From Paludibacteraceae bacterium (GTDB lineage: Bacteria > Bacteroidota > Bacteroidia > Bacteroidales > Paludibacteraceae): a stretch of DNA of 53,465 bases. Location of the stretch: contig JAKSNZ010000010.1 of the NCBI GenBank assembly GCA_024405855.1, positions 1 through 53,465 on the forward strand. The letters are read 5' to 3'. The translations under genes were made by a program, and so were the position numbers. Within the stretch, counting starts at the first letter, position 1. Every line of letters starts with the position of its first letter. Below are positions 26,947-35,489 of the stretch, piece by piece. The notes under the pieces are model-generated. The model had not been told where the DNA came from, did not search any database, and saw nothing but the letters and a program-made list of their open reading frames with translations.

Positions 26947-28297
26947 GTTTCATAACATATTGATTTTGACATTTTTGTTTATGTTGGTATCGGCGGTGGC
27001 ATCAGCAAAGGGCAAAGTGATTGATGAGGTAATTTGGATTATTGGCGATGAAGCCATACTAAAATCTGAAGTTGAGACTGAAATACTCCGATACAAATAT
27101 GAAAAACAGGATATTATCGGAGACCCATATTGTGTTGTTCCTGAACAAATTGCATTACAAAAACTCTTTGTTGCACAAGCAAAAATAGACAGTGTTGCCG
27201 TATCTGAAAGCACTATTGAACAGAATGTTGAAGGCCGTATCAAATATTTTATCCAACGTATAGGGTCAAAAGAAAAAGCAGAAGAGTATTTTGGTAAGAC
27301 AATAGAAAAGATGAGAGAGGAGATGAAACGCACCGTTGCAGACCAACTGTTGGTTCAGGAAATGCAACAAAAGATTACAAGTTCATACTCAATAACCCCA
27401 TCTGATGTTGAACGTTTCTACAATGAAATACCAAAAGACAGCATTCCTACCATACCTGAACAAGTTGAAGTTCAAATTATTTCATACGCTCCGACACCTA
27501 CTGCCACTGAAGTGGAACGAGTTAAAAGCCAACTGCGTGAATTTAAGGAGAAAGTGGAAAGCGGAGAGTCCCAATTCTCCACTCTTGCAATATTGTACTC
27601 TGAAGATAAAGGTTCTGCAATGCAAGGCGGAGAACTTGGATTTATGACAAAAGGGAAACTTGTACCTGAATTTGCCAATGTGGCATTTTCAATGTATGAC
27701 ACCAAAAAAGTTTCCAGAATTGTAGAGTCAGAATTCGGATTTCATATCATACAACTTATTGAGCGTAAGACAGACCAAGTCAATTGCCGTCATATTCTAA
27801 TGACTCCTAAAATAGGTTGGCAACAGAAACAGGAGGCAATGGTCAAACTTGACAGCATAGCCAATGAAATCAGATTGGGAAACATCACGTTTGGAGAAGC
27901 CGCACTGAAATATTCAGAAGACAAGGAAAGCCGTGAGAATGAAGGGCTTATGATAAATCAAGAGAACGCCTCAAATAAGTTCCAGATACAACAGTTACCT
28001 GCTGACATAGCAAAAGCGGTATATTCATTACAGATAGGAGAGATATCAAAACCTTTTATCTATACAAATGAAGCAGGAAAGGAATTTGTATGTATTATTA
28101 GGCTCAAATCAAAAGTAAAAGCCCATAAAGCCTCGCCAAAAGAAGATTTTAACGCCTTAAAGGAGATTGTTACCGCATCAAAAAACAAGGAACTTATTGA
28201 ATCTTGGATTGTTGACAGACAAAAAGAGATGTATATCTACATCAATCCAGAATACAGAAACTGCAAATTCCAATACCCTGGATGGATAAAACAATAG
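26939..28297 (+). CDS. SurA-type periplasmic chaperone/peptidyl-prolyl isomerase
   Basis: The 452-residue protein has a signal peptide (cut near ASA-K), the SurA N-terminal domain (VIDEVIWIIGDEAILKSEVE, about 25-160), and two parvulin domains at about 175-275 (GGELGFMTKGKLVPEF) and 280-385 (CRHILMTP). Domain order and length match E. coli SurA, which escorts barrel proteins to the Bam complex. It overlaps the next gene by 16 bases and the previous by 8. The surA symbol would be reasonable, but the neighbour at 24296 is also SurA-like, so I leave it blank. Confidence 0.9.
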   Translation: MNRFHNILILTFLFMLVSAVASAKGKVIDEVIWIIGDEAILKSEVETEILRYKYEKQDIIGDPYCVVPEQIALQKLFVAQAKIDSVAVSESTIEQNVEGRIKYFIQRIGSKEKAEEYFGKTIEKMREEMKRTVADQLLVQEMQQKITSSYSITPSDVERFYNEIPKDSIPTIPEQVEVQIISYAPTPTATEVERVKSQLREFKEKVESGESQFSTLAILYSEDKGSAMQGGELGFMTKGKLVPEFANVAFSMYDTKKVSRIVESEFGFHIIQLIERKTDQVNCRHILMTPKIGWQQKQEAMVKLDSIANEIRLGNITFGEAALKYSEDKESRENEGLMINQENASNKFQIQQLPADIAKAVYSLQIGEISKPFIYTNEAGKEFVCIIRLKSKVKAHKASPKEDFNALKEIVTASKNKELIESWIVDRQKEMYIYINPEYRNCKFQYPGWIKQ

Positions 28298-29898
28298 GCA
28301 TAAAACAGTTAGTAACGCTTATAGCACTTGCACTGATACCGGTTTTTGTGCTGGCAGAAAAAAAGAATATCTATCTTGAGCATTCAAACACCCTTACTTT
28401 TGACCAAGACAGACTTCCTGATTGCCAAATCCTAAACGGAGATGTACGGTTCAGGCATGAGAATGCTGTAATGTATTGTGACAGTGCATACTTTTATAGC
28501 AAGACCAACACACTTGACGCCTTTAGCAATGTAAGAATGATACAGGGAGACTCCATTTATGTATATGGAGATTTTCTATTCTACAACGGCAATACCAAAC
28601 TTGCACGTTTACGCCGCAATATAAGGGTTGAAAACGGTTCTGCCACACTATTTACTGATTCCCTGAATTATGACCGATTACGCAATGTCTGCTACTATTT
28701 TGACCACGGCACTATTGTTGACAGCACTAATGTCCTTAAATCTGTAAACGGTACATTCTTTCCAAAGTCAAACGATGCAATTTTTCAAAAGAAAGTATCC
28801 CTTACAAACAAGGATATGGAATTGCTTAGTGACACGCTTAAATACAACACACAAAGCCATATTGCAAAAATAGTAGGTCCGTCAAACATCTATTTTGACA
28901 AATCAGAAATATACTCAACATCGGGGTGGTATGACACAGACAAAGACATATCAGAATTATACAAACGCTCCTTACTAAAGGACCATGACGGTCATAATAT
29001 AACCGGAGATACTATCAAATACAGAAAGTCATCAGGAGAGGCTGAAGCACTTTCAAATGTTGTAATGAATGACACCATAGACAACATTATATTGACAGGA
29101 GGATATGCCTACTATAATGAATCGGTTGATTCAGCATACGTTATAAAAAAAGCCACTCTTATATCATTTCAACCTGATGATACTGACAGCATATACTCTA
29201 CCGCTGACACACTGTTTTATGTAAAGAAAGACAGCATAACCAATCTTAAGGGTTATTACAATGTTCAATCTTGGGGAAAGGACTTTCAAGGCATTGCTGA
29301 CTCAACTTTTTACAGCACCGCAGACTCCATAGGCAGAATGTTTGGGACACCTGTTGCATGGGAAGGAAAGAACCAATCAACAGGAGACTCAATTCTAATT
29401 TATACAAAGAACGGCAATATTGACAGAATTGAAACAATCGGGTCTGCATTCATGTTTATGAAGAATGACTCAATTGCATACAATCAACTGTCAGGTAAAA
29501 GGATAACCTGCTATGTTGACAGCAATAAATTAAACAAAATATTTGTTGATGGAAACGCCCGTTCAATATATTTTGCTGAAGAAGAATCAGATACAGCCAC
29601 AAGGGCTGCATCTGACACTGTTGATTATGTTGGAATAAATGTTTCAGAGAGCAGTGAAATGACCATCTATATTGATGAGAACAACAAAATGAAACAAATT
29701 ATTCTAACACCTGCATCAAAGGGAGTTATGTACACCCCTGACAAAATAAGCAATACTGAAATAACAAAACTCAAAGGTTTGCTTGACTGCTACAAAATCA
29801 GACCCGCTGACAAATATGACATCTACAACCCTAAGGATAAAAACACCTTAAGACAGGCTGCAGCGGCAAAACCAAAGCATAAAAGAAAGAAAAGATAG
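28282..29898 (+). CDS. OstA-like protein (LptA/LptD N-terminal fold)
   Basis: The 538-residue protein has a signal peptide (cut near VLA-E). The body is a long run of beta-jellyroll strands typical of the OstA/LptA family (LPDCQILNGDVRFRHENAVMYCDSAYFY, LDAFSNVRMIQGDSIYVYGD). It lacks a C-terminal barrel, so it is not full LptD; it may bridge lipopolysaccharide or another lipid across the periplasm. The last 15 residues are Lys-rich. It ends the run behind guaB and overlaps the SurA-type gene by 16 bases. Confidence 0.85.
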   Translation: MDKTIGIKQLVTLIALALIPVFVLAEKKNIYLEHSNTLTFDQDRLPDCQILNGDVRFRHENAVMYCDSAYFYSKTNTLDAFSNVRMIQGDSIYVYGDFLFYNGNTKLARLRRNIRVENGSATLFTDSLNYDRLRNVCYYFDHGTIVDSTNVLKSVNGTFFPKSNDAIFQKKVSLTNKDMELLSDTLKYNTQSHIAKIVGPSNIYFDKSEIYSTSGWYDTDKDISELYKRSLLKDHDGHNITGDTIKYRKSSGEAEALSNVVMNDTIDNIILTGGYAYYNESVDSAYVIKKATLISFQPDDTDSIYSTADTLFYVKKDSITNLKGYYNVQSWGKDFQGIADSTFYSTADSIGRMFGTPVAWEGKNQSTGDSILIYTKNGNIDRIETIGSAFMFMKNDSIAYNQLSGKRITCYVDSNKLNKIFVDGNARSIYFAEEESDTATRAASDTVDYVGINVSESSEMTIYIDENNKMKQIILTPASKGVMYTPDKISNTEITKLKGLLDCYKIRPADKYDIYNPKDKNTLRQAAAAKPKHKRKKR

Positions 29899-29915
29899 CC
29901 TTTATTCGTTTGGCT

Positions 29916-31289
29916 TTATTTGGCAGGCTGCAAATCCTTAATTTCCTCTATATTCTTGTCTATCAGGCTTTGAGGCACTTCATAATTTTCAAGTTGCCCG
30001 TGCATGAACTTTTCGTATGACATCATATCAATAAGTCCATGACCTGACAAATTAAAGAGAATTGTCTTCTCTACACCCTCCTCTTTTGCCTTTAGAGCCT
30101 CCCTAATGGCAACAGCAATGGCATGAGTTGATTCTGGTGCAGGTATAATGCCTTCCGCTCTTGAGAACAGAATTCCAGCCTCAAATGTTTCAAGTTGTTG
30201 AACATCCTGCGCCTCAATGTAACCGTCTTTTCTTAGTTGGCTTATTATAGCACCTGCTCCATGATACCTAAGTCCGCCGGCATGAATGCTTGCAGGTTCA
30301 AAATCATGACCAAGAGTGTACATAGGAATAAGCGGAGTGTAGCCTTCTGTATCGCCGTAGTCATATTGGAACACACCTCTTGTAAGTTTAGGACACGATG
30401 CAGGCTCTGCAGCAATAAATCTGGTCTTTGCTCCGTCAACAAGATTATGACGTAAGAAAGGCAAGGAAATACCGCCAAAATTACTACCGCCGCCAAGACA
30501 TGCAATTACAATATCAGGATAGTCTCCTGCTATCTCCATCTGCTTTTCTGCCTCAAGACCCACAATAGTCTGGTGTAACATGACGTGATTAAGCACACTG
30601 CCAAGGGTGTATTTTGTAAACGGATTCCTTATAGCCTCCTCCACAGCCTCTGAAATTGCCATTCCAAGGCTTCCTGATGTACCAGGAAACTGCTCACGCA
30701 TTTTTCTTCCTATTTCAGTAGTATCGCTTGGAGAAGCAAAGACTTTGGCTCCGTATGTGTTCATAACAGCCTTACGGAATGGTTTTTGCTCATAACTTAC
30801 CTTAACCATATAGACCTTCAAGTCCAATCCAAAATGCTTACAGGCAATGCTCATGGCACTACCCCATTGTCCCGCACCTGTTTCAGTGGTGATATGCTGT
30901 GTACCGTCAATCTTATTGAAATAAGCCTGAGGTATAGCAGAATTCAACTTATGTGAACCTACGGGACTTACACTCTCATTCTTGAAATATATTTTTGCAG
31001 GAGTGTCAAGAGCCTTCTCCAATCCTGATGCCCTTACAAGCGGTGTTGGTCTGTATATACGGTACAAATTGTAAACATCTTCAGGAATCTCAACCCATCT
31101 CTCTTCTGACAACTCCTGACGTGCTATTGAAGGTGGAAAAATCTGCTCCAAATCAGCCGTTGTCAGAGGTTGTTTTGTTTTTGGATTAAGTGACGGAAGA
31201 GGTTTATTCTTCATATCAGCAAGTACGTTATACCAACATTTTGGCATATCGTTTTCTTCTAAGACAATTTTCTTTGTAATTTTAACCAT
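29916..31289 (-). CDS. trpB2: Tryptophan synthase beta-like protein, TrpB2 type
   Basis: The 457-residue protein is longer than TrpB1 (about 400) because of N-terminal and internal extensions typical of TrpB2. The PLP lysine lies in VGSHKLNSA (Lys 114) and the phosphate-binding loop is LGGGSNFGG near 265. TrpB2 joins indole or an indole donor with serine to give tryptophan and does not need TrpA; no trpA or other trp gene is nearby. The leader directly upstream has the features of a tryptophan attenuator, which strongly supports tryptophan as the product. The stop faces the OstA-like gene 17 bases away. Confidence 0.93.
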   Translation of the reverse strand: MVKITKKIVLEENDMPKCWYNVLADMKNKPLPSLNPKTKQPLTTADLEQIFPPSIARQELSEERWVEIPEDVYNLYRIYRPTPLVRASGLEKALDTPAKIYFKNESVSPVGSHKLNSAIPQAYFNKIDGTQHITTETGAGQWGSAMSIACKHFGLDLKVYMVKVSYEQKPFRKAVMNTYGAKVFASPSDTTEIGRKMREQFPGTSGSLGMAISEAVEEAIRNPFTKYTLGSVLNHVMLHQTIVGLEAEKQMEIAGDYPDIVIACLGGGSNFGGISLPFLRHNLVDGAKTRFIAAEPASCPKLTRGVFQYDYGDTEGYTPLIPMYTLGHDFEPASIHAGGLRYHGAGAIISQLRKDGYIEAQDVQQLETFEAGILFSRAEGIIPAPESTHAIAVAIREALKAKEEGVEKTILFNLSGHGLIDMMSYEKFMHGQLENYEVPQSLIDKNIEEIKDLQPAK

Positions 31290-31304
31290 AATCTTTTTAT
31301 TTTA

Positions 31305-31341
31305 ATAAAAAAGTCGGAAGGTGGATACCTGCCGACTTTTA
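31305..31341 (-). terminator. Attenuator terminator upstream of trpB2 (region 3:4)
   Basis: On the minus strand AAAAGTCGG (31340-31332) pairs with CCGACTTTT, with an inner AGGT/ACCT stem, followed by a T-rich run. It ends 16 bases before the trpB2 ATG and 33 bases after the leader-peptide stop. It serves rpmF as an ordinary terminator unless the antiterminator forms. Confidence 0.9.
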
Positions 31342-31372
31342 TGTAAACTTCAATTAATATATAGCGGTACCC
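31323..31372 (-). promoter_or_regulatory. Antiterminator pairing (regions 2 and 3) of the trpB2 attenuator
   Basis: On the minus strand GGGTACC (31372-31366) can pair with GGTATCC (31329-31323), seven pairs including one G-U, extendable by GC/GC past a bulged A. This uses the left arm and loop of the terminator, so the two structures exclude each other. Region 2 also pairs with CTTTAG at 31389-31384 inside the leader frame (CTAAAG, 31377-31372), giving the 1:2 hairpin. Confidence 0.75.
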
Positions 31373-31373
31373 T

Positions 31374-31427
31374 TTAGATATTACTAAAGCGCCACCACCA
31401 ATAAATATTTGAAGTCAAAACATTCAT
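31374..31427 (-). CDS. trpL: Tryptophan leader peptide, three consecutive Trp codons
   Basis: The frame encodes MNVLTSNIYWWWRFSNI and stop, 17 residues. Codons 10-12 are TGG-TGG-TGG (31400-31392). The start is 4 bases after the rpmF stop codon. A ribosome stalled at the Trp codons would cover CTTTAG (31389-31384) and free region 2 to form the antiterminator. A ribosome reaching the stop codon (31376-31374) would cover region 2 and allow the terminator. The arrangement is that of the classical trp leader. Three adjacent Trp codons in a 17-codon frame are very unlikely by chance. Confidence 0.85.
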   Translation of the reverse strand: MNVLTSNIYWWWRFSNI

Positions 31428-31431
31428 TACT

Positions 31432-31623
31432 CTACTTTGTTTCCTCTTCTGATTTTGAAACTGCAAGTTTACCACGATAATAACCACATGCTCCACATAC
31501 TGTATGATAGATATATGGGGCTCCACAATTTGGGCAAATTGCTATTGTTGGAGCAACTGCAACATCATGCGTTCTACGCTTTAATGTTCTTGTCTTTGAC
31601 TGTCTTCGTTTAGGATGTGCCAT
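31432..31623 (-). CDS. rpmF: 50S ribosomal protein L32
   Basis: The 63-residue protein begins AHPKRRQSKTRTLKRRTH and carries two zinc-binding pairs, CPNC and CGAC, so this is the zinc-containing form. It is a small protein of the large subunit. It follows the YceD-like gene by 20 bases, the usual pairing in bacteria. Downstream, in place of the commonly linked fabH, comes the trp leader and trpB2. Confidence 0.97.
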   Translation of the reverse strand: MAHPKRRQSKTRTLKRRTHDVAVAPTIAICPNCGAPYIYHTVCGACGYYRGKLAVSKSEEETK

Positions 31624-31643
31624 AATATTTTAGTTTTTAATTA

Positions 31644-32156
31644 TTATTTCTTTAAAGCCTTAAGAGCGTCCCAACGTGGGTCTGTACTCTCATCTTTATC
31701 ATTATCTCCATTCTTACTGTACCTATCAAGTATCTTCATCATACTTTTGTCACACTCACCGTCTTTGTGAACCTTTTGAATTGGCAATGCAAGAAGTGCC
31801 ATTTCATATATTGTCCAACCCACATCAACTCCGGTCTCATCAGATGTCATACACATAAGGTCTTCATCATCACTTTCAACCACATCTGAATCCTCTACTC
31901 TCAACTCCAGCGAATTTTCAACCGGCAACTCCACAATTCCAAGGCATCTGTCACATATAACCTTAAGTGTGCCATTAATGTCAATGTCTATTGCAAACCC
32001 TTCTCCAAGCCTTCTTACAGTGATATCTGCATCAATCAACCCTCCTTCAATATCAGGTTTGTCCTCCTCCTCAAAAAAATCATTCCCTATTGTAAAGTGG
32101 ATTTTAGCGGGAAATTCCTCTAATGACCTTAACTCAATAAAGTACTTTTTATCCAT
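31644..32156 (-). CDS. YceD family protein (DUF177)
   Basis: The 170-residue acidic protein has the DUF177 pattern: an N-terminal beta region, the central IKVICDRCLG-like motif (LKVICDRCLGIVEL) with a CxxC, and C-terminal DPRWDALKALKK. YceD proteins are encoded next to rpmF and have been linked to 23S rRNA metabolism in some bacteria. It is the first gene after a strong promoter match at 32175-32206, with a leader of only about a dozen bases. Confidence 0.92.
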   Translation of the reverse strand: MDKKYFIELRSLEEFPAKIHFTIGNDFFEEEDKPDIEGGLIDADITVRRLGEGFAIDIDINGTLKVICDRCLGIVELPVENSLELRVEDSDVVESDDEDLMCMTSDETGVDVGWTIYEMALLALPIQKVHKDGECDKSMMKILDRYSKNGDNDKDESTDPRWDALKALKK

Positions 32157-32174
32157 ACCTTACAAAATTGCCCA

Positions 32175-32206
32175 CAAAAGTACAACAAAATACTTGTATT
32201 AGCAAA
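32175..32206 (-). promoter_or_regulatory. Promoter of the yceD-rpmF-trpB2 transcript
   Basis: On the minus strand TTTG (32206-32203), a 20-base spacer and TACTTTTG (32182-32175) match the Bacteroidota promoter exactly. I found no TAnnTTTG within rpmF, so trpB2 probably depends on this promoter and readthrough of the attenuator. Confidence 0.85.
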
Positions 32207-32301
32207 TAAAAATATATTTTTTTATAAATTATTTAGATAGAATATAAGCAAGAAGTAAAATTATAATCTTTTTTGTGCATAAGTTTTCTTATTGAACTTG
32301 T

Positions 32302-33441
32302 TTACACCCTTTTTAATTCTATGCGGAAGACGGTGCCTTTTGACGGGGTTGATGATTTTACATAAATTCTGCCTTTGTGATATTCTTCCACTATCCGCTT
32401 TACAAGTGAGAGTCCAAGCCCCCAACCACGCTTCTTTGTTGTAAATCCCGGTCTGAACACTTTATTCTTGTTTTTTAGGGCAATACCCTTACCATCGTCT
32501 TGGACATCAATAAAAATTTTGCCGTTCTCTGATGTCACCGATATGTCAATATGCCCTGTACCCTCCATTGCATCAACTGCATTCTTGCAAAGATTCTCTA
32601 TTACCCACTCAAACAGAGGCACATTAAGCATTGCCATATATCTGCTATCATAGGTGCAGGAAATTTTAACTTTCTTTGAGAATCTTGAACCAATATATTG
32701 TACCTGATGCTCAATAACATCATTAACGCACTCCTCCTTAAGTTCTGCCTTTGAGCCAATTTGAGAGAAACGACCTGCCACAGTATTAAGCCTGTTTACA
32801 TCCTTATCCATCTCCTTGAAATTATCATCGTCAGGATATTTCTCCTTCATAATCTCCAACCATGCCATCAGTGATGATATTGGAGTTCCAAGCTGATGTG
32901 CAGTTTCCTTTGACAGTCCCACCCACACCTGATTCTGCTCTGATTTCTTCATAAATATAATGGATAGCACCATTAGAAGTACAAACAAAGCCAAAACCAG
33001 CATTTGAATTATTGGGAACAGGAATATCTTTTTATACAGAATGGAATTGCCGTAACAAATATACTGAATGTCTCCGCCTCCTAAATCAACTATAATGGGA
33101 GAGTGTTTTGAAGCAAAAGTCATTGCAAGTTCCCTAAGTTCATCGTTTGATAGGGATTCGTCTTCTAAGTTTCTGTATGACAGTACGTTATAAGCACTAT
33201 CGGTAAGCAGTACAGGTATAGTTGTATTTTTGGTTATTACAGACTGCTCAAAACTTACATCGCAGTTCATATCTGACTGAATCAACTGCTCAGTGGCATC
33301 TGCACACAGTTCCATTTTGGCATGTTCCTCCATTGCCAAACTAAGTACAACATCTCTTGTAAAGAGAAAAGAAGCCACAATAATGGCAACCCCTATTAAT
33401 ACAAGGAGCGGAATCAAAAACCTGTTTAATTTATTATTCAT
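32302..33441 (-). CDS. Membrane sensor histidine kinase
   Basis: The 379-residue protein has two membrane helices (about 8-28 and 140-163) enclosing an extracytoplasmic sensing domain of about 110 residues. The cytoplasmic part has the phosphoacceptor region KETAHQLGTPISSL (His 182) and an HATPase domain with N box ENLCKNAVDAM, G1 DVQDDGKGI and G2 GWGLGLSL. No HAMP domain and no response regulator gene are visible, so it is an orphan kinase here and its partner is unknown. It starts 3 bases after rsgA, so it is likely in the pyrH operon. Confidence 0.92.
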   Translation of the reverse strand: MNNKLNRFLIPLLVLIGVAIIVASFLFTRDVVLSLAMEEHAKMELCADATEQLIQSDMNCDVSFEQSVITKNTTIPVLLTDSAYNVLSYRNLEDESLSNDELRELAMTFASKHSPIIVDLGGGDIQYICYGNSILYKKIFLFPIIQMLVLALFVLLMVLSIIFMKKSEQNQVWVGLSKETAHQLGTPISSLMAWLEIMKEKYPDDDNFKEMDKDVNRLNTVAGRFSQIGSKAELKEECVNDVIEHQVQYIGSRFSKKVKISCTYDSRYMAMLNVPLFEWVIENLCKNAVDAMEGTGHIDISVTSENGKIFIDVQDDGKGIALKNKNKVFRPGFTTKKRGWGLGLSLVKRIVEEYHKGRIYVKSSTPSKGTVFRIELKRV

Positions 33442-33444
33442 ACC

Positions 33445-34353
33445 CTATCTGTATTTACATTGAGAGGCATCTTCCATAATGCTAAGGTAACTATTGTACC
33501 TTGACAAACTTATGCGATGCTCTTCAACTGCCTTAATAACGGCGCAACCAGGCTCTTTAGTGTGCTTGCAATCAGCAAATCTGCATTTTTTCCCTTCTTC
33601 AAATATTTCCGGGAAAAAGTGGCTCACCTCATTAGGCTGTATATCAACGGTTCCAAATCCTTTAATTCCTGGTGTGTCAATAACATAGCCATTTTTATAT
33701 GGAAACATTTCAGAATATGTTGTAGTGTGCATTCCTGTAAGGTGTGCATCAGATATGGCACCTGTTTTGGTATTGAAATCAGGGTTCAACGCCTTAATTA
33801 TTGTTGATTTGCCAACTCCTGAATTTCCTGACATCAAGGTTATCTTATCCTTAACCAACTGTTCTAACTCCTCCACTCCGATACCGTCTGTTGCACTGAG
33901 TTTAAGGCATTGATACCCTAAATTTAACTGATAAAGGTTAATATAGGCATCAAGAAGTCTCTTGCAATCATCATTGTATAAATCAATCTTATTGAATGCA
34001 ATAATTACAGGCACTCTGTATGCGTATGCAGAGACAAGAAACCTATCAATAAACTCTACAGCGGTTTCGGGCATAGTAAGAGTAACAACAAGCAATGCTT
34101 GGTCTATATTTGCAGCCAAAACCTGTGACTCCTTTGACAGGTTTGAAGAACGGCGGATAATATAGTTCTTGCGGTCATTAACACCTGTTATGACATCGCC
34201 TTCAACATCTACGATATCTCCTATGGCAACAGGCTGGGTACGGCGGCATCCGTTAAGACGAAATTTCCCCTTAACTCTGACCAAATGCTCAACTCCGCTG
34301 TCATCTATAGCGGAATAAACACTACCCGTACTCTTTGTTATTCTACACCTCAT
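33445..34353 (-). CDS. rsgA: Small ribosomal subunit biogenesis GTPase RsgA
   Basis: The 302-residue protein shows the circularly permuted GTPase order of RsgA (YjeQ): an N-terminal OB fold, then G4 (FNKIDL), G1 (SGNSGVGKST) and G3 (DTPGIKGFG), and a C-terminal zinc motif (CRFADCKHTKEPGC). It binds the 30S subunit late in assembly and hydrolyses GTP on release of assembly factors. It lies between a D15-type barrel and a histidine kinase in what looks like one operon from pyrH. Confidence 0.95.
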   Translation of the reverse strand: MRCRITKSTGSVYSAIDDSGVEHLVRVKGKFRLNGCRRTQPVAIGDIVDVEGDVITGVNDRKNYIIRRSSNLSKESQVLAANIDQALLVVTLTMPETAVEFIDRFLVSAYAYRVPVIIAFNKIDLYNDDCKRLLDAYINLYQLNLGYQCLKLSATDGIGVEELEQLVKDKITLMSGNSGVGKSTIIKALNPDFNTKTGAISDAHLTGMHTTTYSEMFPYKNGYVIDTPGIKGFGTVDIQPNEVSHFFPEIFEEGKKCRFADCKHTKEPGCAVIKAVEEHRISLSRYNSYLSIMEDASQCKYR

Positions 34354-34382
34354 AATAATTAAAAGTTATTTCTCATTTACAT

Positions 34383-35483
34383 TTAGAATGCTTCTGTTGC
34401 GGTAATATTAAACTTGTACTCTCCATAATTATTGAACGAAACATCAAAGCGGAGATTCACCCTTGCCTGATTAAGACGGCATCGGAGACCTAAACCGTAT
34501 CCAACCTTTAACTTATTAAATGAAGGGTGGTAAATGTCCATTACATCACCAAAACTGCAAAATACAGCCGCTTTCAAACGCCACCATATCGGGATTCTGT
34601 ACTCCGCCTGAAACTCCCACATAAAGTTATCAGTAAATCTGCGCTCCCTAAAGCCCCTAATATTGTCAGAACCTCCCAAAGTTGGCAACATTCTAAAGGG
34701 AACATCCTTACCTATGCGTACATCGGCAAGTAATTGCCACGCAAAAACCTGTCCTACCCATGTTGGAACATACTGACGAACATCAAGAGTAACTGACGTA
34801 ACATCAAAACTGCTTCCTAACACCTTATTGTATGTCAAAGCGGACAACTTTACAAAGTTGCTGAATTTCTGAGGGTAAAACTGATTGTCTCTGCTGTCAT
34901 ACTGAATAAACGCTCCCAATCCCCACATAAAGTAAGGGTCCCAACCTGCTGAACCAAACTGCTGTCTGTATGTTGCAAGTTGCTGTTGGTACTGCTGCTC
35001 TACAATGATTTTCTCTCCCTGAAATGCAAGATTTACACCAAAACTTAAATCAGGCAACACATAGTATGACGGAGATAACTTCAACTCAAAAGATTCAGAA
35101 GTGTATGGCATATCAATATCTCTCCAAACGTTTCCAATGCCATAGTATCTATCAGGATAGTATTTAATGTTGAAGTTACCAGACAGATAACACTTTTTAT
35201 TGTTGAAGTATATTCTTGGATTTATATTGATTTTGGCTTGGTTCAATATAGTATATACAATACTTCCTGATATACTGCTTATCTTACTAAGGCTACTGCT
35301 ATTAAAATAGTAGCCACCTGAAGCCCCAAAACCAAAACTTGTCTCCTCTTGATAAAAAGCAATCGGCACAGCAAACCAACTCTTCTTAACAAAAGGAGGC
35401 TGTTGCACCTTAATACTGTCACCGCTTGCAAATGCAAAAACAGAAATGCAACATAGCGATACTATTAGTACAAGGTGCCTCAC
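34383..35483 (-). CDS. BamA/TamA-like (D15 superfamily) outer-membrane barrel
   Basis: The 366-residue protein has a signal peptide (cut near AFA-S) and no POTRA domains. The rest is a beta-barrel of the bacterial surface antigen (D15) type, with the motif GGSDNIRGFRERRF near 270, the RGF lid-loop signature of Omp85 barrels. Short POTRA-less Omp85 proteins are common in Bacteroidota, and their substrates are mostly unknown. It starts 6 bases after frr and is probably co-transcribed with frr and rsgA. Confidence 0.85.
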   Translation of the reverse strand: MRHLVLIVSLCCISVFAFASGDSIKVQQPPFVKKSWFAVPIAFYQEETSFGFGASGGYYFNSSSLSKISSISGSIVYTILNQAKININPRIYFNNKKCYLSGNFNIKYYPDRYYGIGNVWRDIDMPYTSESFELKLSPSYYVLPDLSFGVNLAFQGEKIIVEQQYQQQLATYRQQFGSAGWDPYFMWGLGAFIQYDSRDNQFYPQKFSNFVKLSALTYNKVLGSSFDVTSVTLDVRQYVPTWVGQVFAWQLLADVRIGKDVPFRMLPTLGGSDNIRGFRERRFTDNFMWEFQAEYRIPIWWRLKAAVFCSFGDVMDIYHPSFNKLKVGYGLGLRCRLNQARVNLRFDVSFNNYGEYKFNITATEAF

Positions 35484-35489
35484 AATAAT

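Noticed and set aside
29899..29915. Possible bidirectional terminator between the OstA-like gene and trpB2
   Set aside because: Only a 4-bp stem (AGCC/GGCT) with a long loop is possible, too weak to call.
31305..31341. Hairpin upstream of trpB2 as only a plain rpmF terminator
   Set aside because: The Trp-rich leader frame and the competing antiterminator pairing point to a regulated attenuator; simple termination would not need them.
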